Assembly (NCBI GenBank): GCA_033763735.1
Contig: JANRJY010000079.1
Coordinates: forward strand, 1-58,369
Length of the DNA stretch: 58,369 bases
Source: JANRJY01 sp033763735
Lineage (GTDB): Bacteria > Bacteroidota > Bacteroidia > Cytophagales > UBA9547
Direction: 5' to 3'
Positions 1-7,157 of this stretch are shown here, in pieces. The translations under genes and the position numbers were made by a program. The notes below the pieces were generated by a model, which saw only the letters and a program-made list of their open reading frames with translations, had not been told where the DNA came from and did no database searches. The first letter of the stretch is position 1; every line of letters starts with the position of its first letter.

Positions 1-225
1 ATTTTTAAGGTCTTCATAATCTGCAATTGGTACATTTTTCTTAAAATCTTCATAATTATTGATTTTTGAAAATTGATGGTCTTTCCCAAAAGATGTTTGT
101 CTGCCTTTAGCAATTAATTTCTTGAAAATCTTTTCCTGAAATGCAATTGGGTCTTTAATCCACTTTTGATTTTGGGAGATTAAAAAATTGGCGATTGGTT
201 TAACTAAGAAAGAACGGATGCCCAC
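1..225 (-). CDS. GH3 auxin-responsive promoter family protein, N-terminal part (cut by window edge)
   Basis: The minus strand reads open from a GTG at 225 to the window edge (75 codons). The product begins MGIRSFLVKPIANF and continues through segments such as QKWIKDPIAFQ, TSFGKDHQF and NYEDFKKNVPIADYEDL. This pattern (Q-K-W near residue 20, then FGKDH, then NYEDFK..VPI.DYE) is typical of the N-terminus of bacterial GH3-family proteins, acyl-adenylating enzymes of the ANL superfamily whose bacterial substrates are mostly unknown. The GTG start is chosen because an in-frame stop lies four codons upstream and no ATG intervenes. The rest, including the adenylation motifs, lies outside the window, so activity cannot be judged. 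Family assignment is by recognised pattern. Confidence 0.75.
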   Translation of the reverse strand, partial: MGIRSFLVKPIANFLISQNQKWIKDPIAFQEKIFKKLIAKGRQTSFGKDHQFSKINNYEDFKKNVPIADYEDLKN

Positions 226-369
226 AGATGTATATTATTTATCCCCAAAAGTAATGAAAGTAGATTTATGAAGAAAATGAGTTGAGGAAATAAAAAAGGT
301 ATTTTATAACTAATAAAATTAGAAAGGTTGATTCAGAAATTGATGGTTTAAAGATCCAAATTAATATTC

Positions 370-377
370 TATATTTG
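370..377 (+). promoter_or_regulatory. Bacteroidota -7 box (TATATTTG)
   Basis: An exact match to TAnnTTTG lies 16 bp before the start codon at 394. No convincing -33 TTG/TTTG is at the usual 19-21 bp spacing, so only the -7 half is supported. The 226-369 stretch upstream is AT-rich and holds no other recognisable feature. Confidence 0.45.
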
Positions 378-393
378 TATAAATAATTTTCAA

Positions 394-960
394 ATGTCGG
401 ATTTGACCTATGATGGCGTTTTAGAACTTTTTGTTCAAAGTGATAAACGATTCGAACAAAAAATGGATCGAATAACTTCTGATTTCAATAAGTTAAACAA
501 AGAACTCAGCAGAAAAATATCTGATTTGGGTGATACTTTGGGGCGATTTGCCGAAGAACAAGTGAGAGCAGACCTGATTAATAAGTTCGATAATTGGGGC
601 ATTCCTGTACATGCTATTACAAATCATTATGTTCAAAAGGACTTACAAAATGAATTTATTTACGAAGTTGATATTCTGATTTATAACTCTCAGTTTGCTA
701 TTGCAATAGAAGTCAAAAACACCTTACGAGCAGAACACATTGACGAACATTTAAAGCGAATAGAAAAGATTCAAAAACACCCAATGGTAGGATTGGAAGG
801 CAAAACACTTTTAGGGGGAGTAGCCGGTATGATTGTAGGCGAAGGTGTAGATAAATACGCTGAAAAAAATGGACTTTTTGTGCTCAAGCCAAGCGGAGAC
901 ACCGTTAAAATTATTAATGATAAGAAAACCTTTAAACCGAAAAAGTGGAGGGTAGGATAG
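394..960 (+). CDS. PD-(D/E)XK nuclease-like protein with N-terminal coiled coil
   Basis: 188 residues. Residues 15-50 look like a coiled coil (heptad-like KRFEQKMDRI, NKLNKELSRKI). Residues 50-110 carry the layout of a PD-(D/E)XK nuclease core: a helix with E54/E55, then E91-V-D93 on a strand, and E106-V-K108 on the next strand. A glycine-rich segment and a basic C-terminus (FKPKKWRVG) follow. It resembles the DUF3782-type proteins of bacteria and archaea, which pair a coiled coil with this nuclease fold. The substrate is unknown. It sits alone behind its own -7 box and next to a decayed DUF2971 gene, so the neighbourhood looks accessory. The nuclease fold is likely from the motif spacing, but catalysis is inference. 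Confidence 0.6.
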   Translation: MSDLTYDGVLELFVQSDKRFEQKMDRITSDFNKLNKELSRKISDLGDTLGRFAEEQVRADLINKFDNWGIPVHAITNHYVQKDLQNEFIYEVDILIYNSQFAIAIEVKNTLRAEHIDEHLKRIEKIQKHPMVGLEGKTLLGGVAGMIVGEGVDKYAEKNGLFVLKPSGDTVKIINDKKTFKPKKWRVG

Positions 961-1041
961 CCAATCAAATTAAGAAATAAATTGTAGGATTGAGTTTCTT
1001 TCAATCCCTTTTATTTATTAGGAAATATAATGAAGTAATTA

Positions 1042-2005
1042 ATGGTGATTTGCCAAAATATGAACATTATATTGAAAGACAAAAAAGGTCAAACTTTTGA
1101 ATACATAGGGGATGAATTCGGTATGGATGAAAAGTTTGAGGGCTCAAAACCGAATTATTTATTTAAGTACTATCCTCTCAACAAATATAGCATTGACGCA
1201 TTATCAAAAAACTATGTGTACTGTTCATGGCATAGGGATTTGAACGACACTTTTGACGGAAGTCCGTTTCTTCTCGATATTGATTATGAAATCAAGAAAC
1301 TATACGAATCAAATAATCTGGGTTCTGAAAAAACAATTGGTAATGATTTTATCACTGAAATATTTTCAAAGCATGGAATCATGTGTATGACCGAGAACCC
1401 AAAGGACTTGTTAATGTGGGCATACTACACAAGTAACCGAGGTTTTTGTCTTGAGTTTGATGTAGCAAAGTTTGAGAATCCAACGAAAGGTGTTTATGGG
1501 CCATTCCCTATAAACTATAGAGACTTACAGGAGAAGTTTAAAGTTAATAAAAACAACCTTCATCCTATAATAACAGCAACATTAACTACCAAAAGTGCCG
1601 ATTGGCAACACGAAAAGGAATGGCGATTTATGTATAGAATTCCAGAATAAGAAAAAAGAAAATTTGAAATCCCTGGAATTATCTCAGCTAAAAAATTACA
1701 TAAAGTGGAAATTATCCCAAGGCATTGTCCTTATTTGTTTGATTCAATTAAAAGCAAAACGTTGGGTTTAGATTTTTCTAGAGAAGATGAATTGCGAACT
1801 GAAAATACCGAAAACAATGAAACAACTATCAAAATATTAAATGAAAAAGTAAAAAAAAGAACCTTACTTAATTTAATTAAAAAAAAAAGAAGGCTTAAAA
1901 GTCTATAAAATTGGCAAGAATATACAAAACCTTGAACTGCAAAGAGTTGAGATTGAAATAATCAAATGGAAAAATGATGAATTAGTTTTGAAGCAATTGT
2001 CCTAA
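1042..2005 (+). pseudogene. DUF2971 family gene broken by an in-frame stop and a frameshift
   Basis: The first segment (1042-1650, 202 codons) has a DUF2971 look: an early YSIDALSKNYVYCSW, a central MCMTENPKDLLMWAYY and late KEWRFMYRIPE, matching the family's 'leaves/limited area...W..Y....GFCLEFD' and 'EKEWR' regions. It stops at TAA 1648-1650, but the same frame stays open afterwards to 1908 and still reads protein-like (FEIPGIISAKKL, VEIIPRHCPYLF). Near the long A-run at 1879-1888 the plausible frame changes by one base and continues as KEGLKVYKIGKN...EIEIIKW, typical of a DUF2971 C-terminus, to TAA 2003-2005. One gene with two lesions is therefore the simplest reading. Sequencing error in the homopolymer could explain the second lesion but not the first. 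The function of DUF2971 is not established. Confidence 0.6.
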
Positions 2006-2069
2006 TTGTTAATTAAATTAAAGTCTATCTTCCTACTTTTGACAAAACCCAATTACTAAAAGTTGTCAA

Positions 2070-2456
2070 TCAATTCAACCTATTTTCCACCCAATTGATA
2101 ATCTTTTCGGCACTATCAAAACCGATTTGCGCATTTTTTACACTTCCATGTCCATCATAACCCATTACAAGATGTAAATGTTCATATACATCATCCAAAT
2201 AATTAAGTATTTTTCTATCTACGTTTGAAAGTTCTTCTTTATACCATTCTATACTTTTTCTACCTTTCTTTTTTGTTTGTAAAAATGCATCTAGTGCCAC
2301 TAATACACCTGAATAAGCAGTATGACCTGCCATTTTGATATATTTTTTATCTTGATAATATCCATCTTCCTTATGTGCTTTTTCGCTCAAAATGTCTTTG
2401 GCATTTTGAATGTAACGCTTCGATTCTATAATTGGGTCCATTGACTTGGCCTTCAT
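2070..2456 (-). CDS. DUF5618 family protein
   Basis: 128 residues, almost entirely helical in appearance. It contains RYIQNAKDILSEKA, GYYQDKKYIKMAGHTAYSG and YEHLHLVMGYDG, the recurring blocks of the small Bacteroidota family DUF5618, whose fold resembles HEPN-type helical bundles. No catalytic motif of HEPN ribonucleases (R-x4-6-H) is obvious. The start at 2456 gives MKAKSMDPIIES; the second Met (2441) would better match the family N-terminus. The gene ends 65 bp downstream of the broken DUF2971 gene, on the opposite strand, and precedes nothing obvious as a partner. The biochemical role is unknown. Confidence 0.65.
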   Translation of the reverse strand: MKAKSMDPIIESKRYIQNAKDILSEKAHKEDGYYQDKKYIKMAGHTAYSGVLVALDAFLQTKKKGRKSIEWYKEELSNVDRKILNYLDDVYEHLHLVMGYDGHGSVKNAQIGFDSAEKIINWVENRLN

Positions 2457-2491
2457 TTAACTTATTTTTATGCAAAAATACTTGAAAGTGT

Positions 2492-3529
2492 TCACCCAAA
2501 CAAACTACCCAACTTACCGGGAGGCACTTTTTTCAAATGTTTATATGCCAATTCTGTAGCTTCTCTTCCTCTGGAAGTTCGCTTAATATATCCTTCTTGT
2601 ATTAAAAATGGCTCATATACTTCCTCAATTGTTTCTGCTTCTTCGCCTACCGCAGTGGCTATAGTTCCCAATCCTACCGGACCACCAGCAAATTTTTCTA
2701 TTATGGTTAATAATATCCTGTTATCCATATCATCCAGTCCATCCTGATCAACATCCAAAGCTGCTAATGCAATTTGAGCAATTTCAATAGTAATGGTGCC
2801 ATTCCCTTTGATTTGGGCAAAATCACGAGTTCGTTTTAATAAATTATTGGCAATACGAGGGGTTCCTCTACTTCTTCGAGCTAGTTCAAAAGCCCCTTCG
2901 TCCGAAATTGGTGTTTGCAACAAACCGGACGAACGCTTGATAATGCCTGTTAATATCGTTGAATCATAATATTCCAATCGAGCATTGATTCCAAACCGCG
3001 CCCTCAAAGGTGATGTAAGCAATCCTGCACGGGTGGTAGCACCTATAAGCGTAAATGGATTAATAGTAATTTGTATTGTTCTGGCATTAGGGCCCGAATC
3101 CAACATGATATCAATTCGGTAATCTTCCATTGCCGAGTACAAGTACTCTTCTACAACAGGATTAAGCCTATGAATTTCATCGATAAATAACACATCGTTT
3201 GTTCCCAAATTAGTTAACAAACCAGCCAGATCTCCGGGTTTTTCCAATACCGGACCGGAAGTTATTTTAATTTCGCTTCCCAGTTCATTGGAAATAATAT
3301 TTGATAATGTTGTTTTGCCCAAACCGGGTGGACCGTGCAACAATACATGATCCAATGCCTCTCCTCTTTGCTTGGCGGCACCCACAAATACTTTAAGATT
3401 TTCGACGACTTTGTCTTGCCCCGAAAAATCCATAAAAGAAAGCGGCCTGAGCGCCTTCTCAATTTCCTTATCAGCTGGTGTTAAGGATTCCGCATCTGAT
3501 TGAAGATAGTCTTTTCTCACAAACGGCAA
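2492..3529 (-). CDS. ruvB: Holliday junction branch migration DNA helicase RuvB
   Basis: 345 residues, the normal family length. RuvB is the hexameric AAA+ motor that, with RuvA, drives branch migration of Holliday junctions during recombinational repair. Visible motifs are Walker A GPPGLGKTT at residues 66-74, Walker B with D117-E118 in FIDEIHRL, sensor GATTRAG, the arginine-finger region LRARFG, and a C-terminal winged-helix with FLIQEGYIKRTSRGREAT and the closing PPGKLGSLFG. The N-terminal start MPFVRKDYLQ is typical for Bacteroidota RuvB. ruvA and ruvC are not adjacent, which is common in this phylum. It is divergently arranged with the oxygenase gene at 3580 across 50 bp. Confidence 0.98.
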   Translation of the reverse strand: MPFVRKDYLQSDAESLTPADKEIEKALRPLSFMDFSGQDKVVENLKVFVGAAKQRGEALDHVLLHGPPGLGKTTLSNIISNELGSEIKITSGPVLEKPGDLAGLLTNLGTNDVLFIDEIHRLNPVVEEYLYSAMEDYRIDIMLDSGPNARTIQITINPFTLIGATTRAGLLTSPLRARFGINARLEYYDSTILTGIIKRSSGLLQTPISDEGAFELARRSRGTPRIANNLLKRTRDFAQIKGNGTITIEIAQIALAALDVDQDGLDDMDNRILLTIIEKFAGGPVGLGTIATAVGEEAETIEEVYEPFLIQEGYIKRTSRGREATELAYKHLKKVPPGKLGSLFG

Positions 3530-3579
3530 TATAAGTTGTTAATCATAAAAAGTAAACCTTAATTTGTCAACAATACAAC

Positions 3580-4173
3580 ATGAATAATTCATTTGACGAC
3601 ATAATACAGGGCCTAATGAAAGATGGTTATTACGTTAACGACCATTTTTTATCAGACGAAATGACGGCACAACTCAGAGAAAATGCCATCGAGTTGCACA
3701 ATCATGGGCAATTCAAAAATGCAGCTATTGGCAAAAAAAATAGCGAAATGATTATTGAAAACGTTCGGAATGACCAAATACATTGGCTTTCTGATAGCTC
3801 AAATAATCCATTTGAAACTGCATTTTTAAACATAATAAATGAGCTCATAATTTACCTGAATCGCCAAGCATACTTAGGCATACGATCTAAAGAATTGCAT
3901 TATGCCATTTATACTCCCGGTGCTTTTTACAACAAACATCTTGATGCCTTTCAAAAAGAAAACAAAAGAATTGTTAGTATAGTTTGTTATTTAAACAAAC
4001 ATTGGGGGGCTTTCATGGGTGGACAATTAAGAATGTATCTGCCAGAAAATCAAATAGATATAGAGCCATTAGGAGGGAGAATGGTTTGTTTCTTAAGTGA
4101 AGAAATACCTCATGAAGTGTTACCTGCAACACAAAACAGATATAGTGTCACAGGGTGGTTGAAGACAGCTTAA
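3580..4173 (+). CDS. 2OG-Fe(II) oxygenase, SM-20/prolyl 4-hydroxylase-like
   Basis: 197 residues forming a double-stranded beta-helix dioxygenase of the P4Hc (SM-20/EGL-9-like) type. The iron ligands are visible as H120-x-D122 in FYNKHLDAF and H178 in EEIPHEVLPA. R187 in NRYSVTGWL is the expected 2-oxoglutarate-binding arginine. Such enzymes hydroxylate prolyl or other side chains in proteins using iron, O2 and 2-oxoglutarate; bacterial homologues have been linked to translation factors, but the substrate here is not shown by the sequence. There is no signal peptide, so it is cytosolic. It stands alone between ruvB (divergent) and rarA (70 bp downstream, same strand). Confidence 0.85.
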   Translation: MNNSFDDIIQGLMKDGYYVNDHFLSDEMTAQLRENAIELHNHGQFKNAAIGKKNSEMIIENVRNDQIHWLSDSSNNPFETAFLNIINELIIYLNRQAYLGIRSKELHYAIYTPGAFYNKHLDAFQKENKRIVSIVCYLNKHWGAFMGGQLRMYLPENQIDIEPLGGRMVCFLSEEIPHEVLPATQNRYSVTGWLKTA

Positions 4174-4214
4174 TTGCATTTTCTATAACTAAAGTTATTC
4201 TTAACAGTTATTTG

Positions 4215-4222
4215 TATTTTTG
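4215..4222 (+). promoter_or_regulatory. Bacteroidota -7 box (TATTTTTG)
   Basis: An exact TAnnTTTG match lies 21 bp before the rarA start codon, a plausible position for a promoter of the rarA-engB pair. No good -33 element is visible. Confidence 0.45.
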
Positions 4223-4243
4223 TAGAATAATAAAATAGATTCA

Positions 4244-5503
4244 ATGAACACCCCCCTTGCAGAGCGTATGCGGCCAAAAAATTTGGATGACTTTATTGGC
4301 CAGGAGCATTTGGTGGGCCAAAATGGTGTATTCAAAAAAATCATTGAATCAGGCAGTGTGCCCTCATTTATACTTTGGGGACCACCCGGGGTTGGCAAAA
4401 CTACTTTGGCGTCCATCATTTCGCAAAAACTCAAAATGCCATTTGTGTCTTTAAGCGCCATAAGTGCGGGTGTCAAAGAAGTAAGGGAAGTAATCGAAAA
4501 GGCAAAATTCCAACAAAAAACAATACTTTTTATTGACGAAATTCATCGTTTCAACAAATCACAACAAGATGCGTTGTTAGGTGCAGTCGAAAAAGGAATC
4601 ATTTCACTTATTGGAGCTACCACCGAAAATCCCTCATTTGAAGTAGTGGGAGCGTTACTTTCTCGATGTCAGGTATACATTCTTAAGTCATTGGAAGAAA
4701 AGGACTTAATTCAATTGCTTCAGCAATCAATGACAAAAGACGAAATCCTGAAAAATAAAAACATTGTTTTGAAAGAAACAGAAGCATTATTTGGAATTTC
4801 TGGAGGTGATGCCCGTAAGCTTTTAAATCTGTTTGAAATCGTTGTAGAATACATTAATGAATCTCCGGTTGAAATTACCAATGAAAAGGTAATGCAAATT
4901 GCTCAACAAAGAATAGCGCTATATGATAAGTCGGGAGAGCAACATTATGATGTCATTTCTGCATTTATCAAATCCATTAGAGGGAGCGACCCAAATGCAG
5001 CTGTATATTGGCTTGCTCGTATGATTCATGGAGGGGAAGATGTAAAATTTATTGCAAGAAGAATGTTGATTCTTGCTTCTGAAGATATTGGAAATGCTAA
5101 TCCTATGGCATTGATTGTGGCTAATAATTGCTTTCAAGCTGTAAATGTGATCGGCTATCCTGAAGCCAGAATTATTCTTTCACAAGCTGCCATTTACCTG
5201 GCAAGTTGTTCCAAAAGCAATGCTGCCTACACGGCAATTGATGATGCGTTAGAATGCGTTAGAAAGGAAGGAGACTTGCCTGTTCCACTTCATTTAAGAA
5301 ATGCCCCTACCAAATTGATGAAAAACTTGGACTATGGTAAATCATATAAGTATGCACACGATTTTTCCAATAACTTTGTTGCTCAGGAATTTTTGCCAGA
5401 TGTCCTAAGTGGAACCACATTCTATCATCCGGGTAAAAATTCGAGGGAAGAGGAACTTAGGCAATATTTAAAAAATCTTTGGAAGGAAAAATATGGATAT
5501 TAA
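4244..5503 (+). CDS. rarA: Replication-associated recombination protein A (MgsA/RarA AAA+ ATPase)
   Basis: 419 residues, full length for the RarA/MgsA/WRNIP1 family, clamp-loader-like AAA+ ATPases that act at stalled replication forks. It has the family opening PLAERMRPKNLDDFIGQEHL, Walker A GPPGVGKT (46-53), Walker B D98-E99 in LFIDEIHRFN, sensor GATTENPSFE, and the C-terminal tetramerisation part with IKSIRGSDPNAAVYWLARM and the late LPDVLSGTTFYHPG. The last 11 bp overlap engB in another frame, so the two genes are translationally linked. Confidence 0.97.
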   Translation: MNTPLAERMRPKNLDDFIGQEHLVGQNGVFKKIIESGSVPSFILWGPPGVGKTTLASIISQKLKMPFVSLSAISAGVKEVREVIEKAKFQQKTILFIDEIHRFNKSQQDALLGAVEKGIISLIGATTENPSFEVVGALLSRCQVYILKSLEEKDLIQLLQQSMTKDEILKNKNIVLKETEALFGISGGDARKLLNLFEIVVEYINESPVEITNEKVMQIAQQRIALYDKSGEQHYDVISAFIKSIRGSDPNAAVYWLARMIHGGEDVKFIARRMLILASEDIGNANPMALIVANNCFQAVNVIGYPEARIILSQAAIYLASCSKSNAAYTAIDDALECVRKEGDLPVPLHLRNAPTKLMKNLDYGKSYKYAHDFSNNFVAQEFLPDVLSGTTFYHPGKNSREEELRQYLKNLWKEKYGY

Positions 5504-6119
5504 AACGGCAAGATTTTTAAGTAGTGAAACAGAAGTAAAAAAATTCCCTACCCCTAATTTGCCTGAATTCGCTTTTATTGGCAGGTCAAATGTAGGAAAG
5601 TCTTCTTTAATTAATATGCTTTCCAATCAAAAGAAACTGGCCAAAATTTCGGCTCGACCCGGAAAAACGCAAACCATAAATCACTTTTTGATGAACGAGA
5701 ACTGGTATTTGGCGGATATGCCCGGCTACGGTTGGGCAAAAGTGGGAAAAACCAAAAAAGCTGGATTCCTCGAAATGAATCGCAAATATTTCATTAACAG
5801 AACCAATTTAGTTTGTACCATGGTGCTCATTGACAGTAGGCTTGAGCCTCAAGCAATTGATATGGAATTTATTGATTGGATGGGTACTTTGCAAATTCCG
5901 TTTGTATTAGTTTTTACGAAAGTTGACAAGCATTCAGTTAATAAAGCCCAAACCAATATTTCATTGTTCAAAAAAAAGATGCTCGAAAAGTGGGAAGAAG
6001 TACCTGAAATATTCGTTACAAGTGCCATAACCGGATATGGTAAAGACAAAATTCTTGATTTTATATTCAATGTGAATCAAAATTTTGAAACACAAGCTAA
6101 TAATATAAGTCAGGTTTAG
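5493..6119 (+). CDS. engB: Ribosome biogenesis GTP-binding protein EngB (YihA/YsxC)
   Basis: 208 residues, the expected length of the single-domain EngB GTPases needed for late assembly of the 50S ribosomal subunit. G1 is GRSNVGKSS (30-38). Switch I carries the KISARPGKTQTIN signature, G3 is DMPGYG (75-80), G4 is TKVDK (142-146), and the G5-like TSA is in IFVTSAITGYG. The start overlaps the end of rarA by 11 bp, pointing to coupled translation. About 40 bp and a -7 box separate it from the next gene. Confidence 0.97.
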   Translation: MDIKTARFLSSETEVKKFPTPNLPEFAFIGRSNVGKSSLINMLSNQKKLAKISARPGKTQTINHFLMNENWYLADMPGYGWAKVGKTKKAGFLEMNRKYFINRTNLVCTMVLIDSRLEPQAIDMEFIDWMGTLQIPFVLVFTKVDKHSVNKAQTNISLFKKKMLEKWEEVPEIFVTSAITGYGKDKILDFIFNVNQNFETQANNISQV

Positions 6120-6129
6120 GATTTTCTAT

Positions 6130-6137
6130 TACATTTG
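6130..6137 (+). promoter_or_regulatory. Bacteroidota -7 box (TACATTTG)
   Basis: An exact TAnnTTTG match lies 25 bp before the ATG at 6163, just after the engB stop. It is a likely own promoter for the DUF5606 gene; no matching -33 element is seen. Confidence 0.45.
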
Positions 6138-6162
6138 CGCAAAAAAAATATTTGATATATTA

Positions 6163-6804
6163 ATGGATTTAAAAGACATAGCATCAGTTACAGGCAAACC
6201 GGGACTTTTTAAAATTATTAAACCTACTCGAAACGGGGTTATTTTAGAGACTATTGATGCACAAAAACTTAAAATTGTTATTAACACCAATAGCAAAGTT
6301 TCTATTCTTAAAGATGTATCTGTTTATACCACTGGAGCAGAAACTAATAAGCCATTATCAGATATTCTGCAACTTATCAAAGAAAAATTTGGCGATAAAG
6401 TAGATGTTTCATCCAAATCGGATGACAAACAACTTCGCGATTTTTTTGTTAAAATAGTTCCTGATTATGATGAAGAAAGAGTTTATACTTCTGATATTCG
6501 TAAAATAATCTCATGGTATTCTATTATTCTTCAAAATTATCCTGAATTATTATTGCCCCAATCTGAAGAGGTTACATCGGAAGAAACCTCTAAAACTAAA
6601 GAAGAAACAAAACCAAAGAAAACTTCAAAAAAGGAAGGAGCTCTTGACAAAGCTTCAGAAATATCGGTGGATACTGATGTGAAACCAGTTCAAAAGACTA
6701 AAAAAACTGCTGAAAAACCTGCATCCGCAACAAAAGCAGATAAAGCGGTTTCAAATCCAGATGCAAAACCTGCACCAAAAGCCAAAAAAGCTGCTACAAA
6801 ATAA
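6163..6804 (+). CDS. DUF5606 family protein with lysine/alanine/proline-rich tail
   Basis: 213 residues. The first ~130 match the Bacteroidota family DUF5606, with an SH3-like start (KDIASVTGKPGLFKII, GVILETID) and the later block DIRKIISWYSIILQNYPELL. After about residue 135 the protein is a low-complexity, highly basic tail rich in K, T, A and P (for example KPKKTSKKE and PAPKAKKAATK), resembling the nucleic-acid-binding tails of histone H1-like proteins. The function of the family is unknown; a nucleic-acid or ribosome association is only suggested by the tail. The stop overlaps the next start (TAATG), so the next gene is translated from the same message. Confidence 0.8.
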   Translation: MDLKDIASVTGKPGLFKIIKPTRNGVILETIDAQKLKIVINTNSKVSILKDVSVYTTGAETNKPLSDILQLIKEKFGDKVDVSSKSDDKQLRDFFVKIVPDYDEERVYTSDIRKIISWYSIILQNYPELLLPQSEEVTSEETSKTKEETKPKKTSKKEGALDKASEISVDTDVKPVQKTKKTAEKPASATKADKAVSNPDAKPAPKAKKAATK

Positions 6805-7085
6805 TGGATATTAACACAGATTGGACTCAGTTATTACCCGCTGAATTTCAATTGGTTAATGTCGAAAATCAATCTGAAAAATCATTATTGCAATCAAAAA
6901 TATTGCATTTATTACGAAATGACTTTAATAAGTTGATTTCCGTTTTATACACAATTGATATTGATGAAAAAAAGTCAAAAACTGCATTTTTATTAAAAGA
7001 TGATGTTCGCATAGCCAATGAACTTACTGATTTGATAATCAATAGATTAATTCAAAAAATTAAGTTCAGAAATTTTTATAACTAA
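6804..7085 (+). CDS. Small uncharacterised protein co-translated with DUF5606
   Basis: 93 residues of unrecognised family. Its ATG shares one base with the stop of the DUF5606 gene (TAATG arrangement), a strong sign that it is a real, co-expressed gene. The protein looks all-helical, acidic at the N-terminus and basic at the C-terminus, with KTAFLLKDDVRIANELTD as its most distinctive stretch. It has no signal peptide or membrane segment. The context (ribosome GTPase engB and DUF5606 just upstream) suggests a cytosolic housekeeping partner, but that is inference. Confidence 0.65.
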   Translation: MDINTDWTQLLPAEFQLVNVENQSEKSLLQSKILHLLRNDFNKLISVLYTIDIDEKKSKTAFLLKDDVRIANELTDLIINRLIQKIKFRNFYN

Positions 7086-7116
7086 TTATTTTATAACATT
7101 CAACCGATTTCATTAT

Positions 7117-7124
7117 TAGTTTTG
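7117..7124 (+). promoter_or_regulatory. Bacteroidota -7 box (TAGTTTTG)
   Basis: An exact TAnnTTTG match lies 33 bp before the TTG start of the outer-membrane receptor gene. No -33 element of good quality is seen. Confidence 0.45.
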
Positions 7125-7157
7125 CGCTGATTTTAAATAGATAAAAAAAACACCAAC

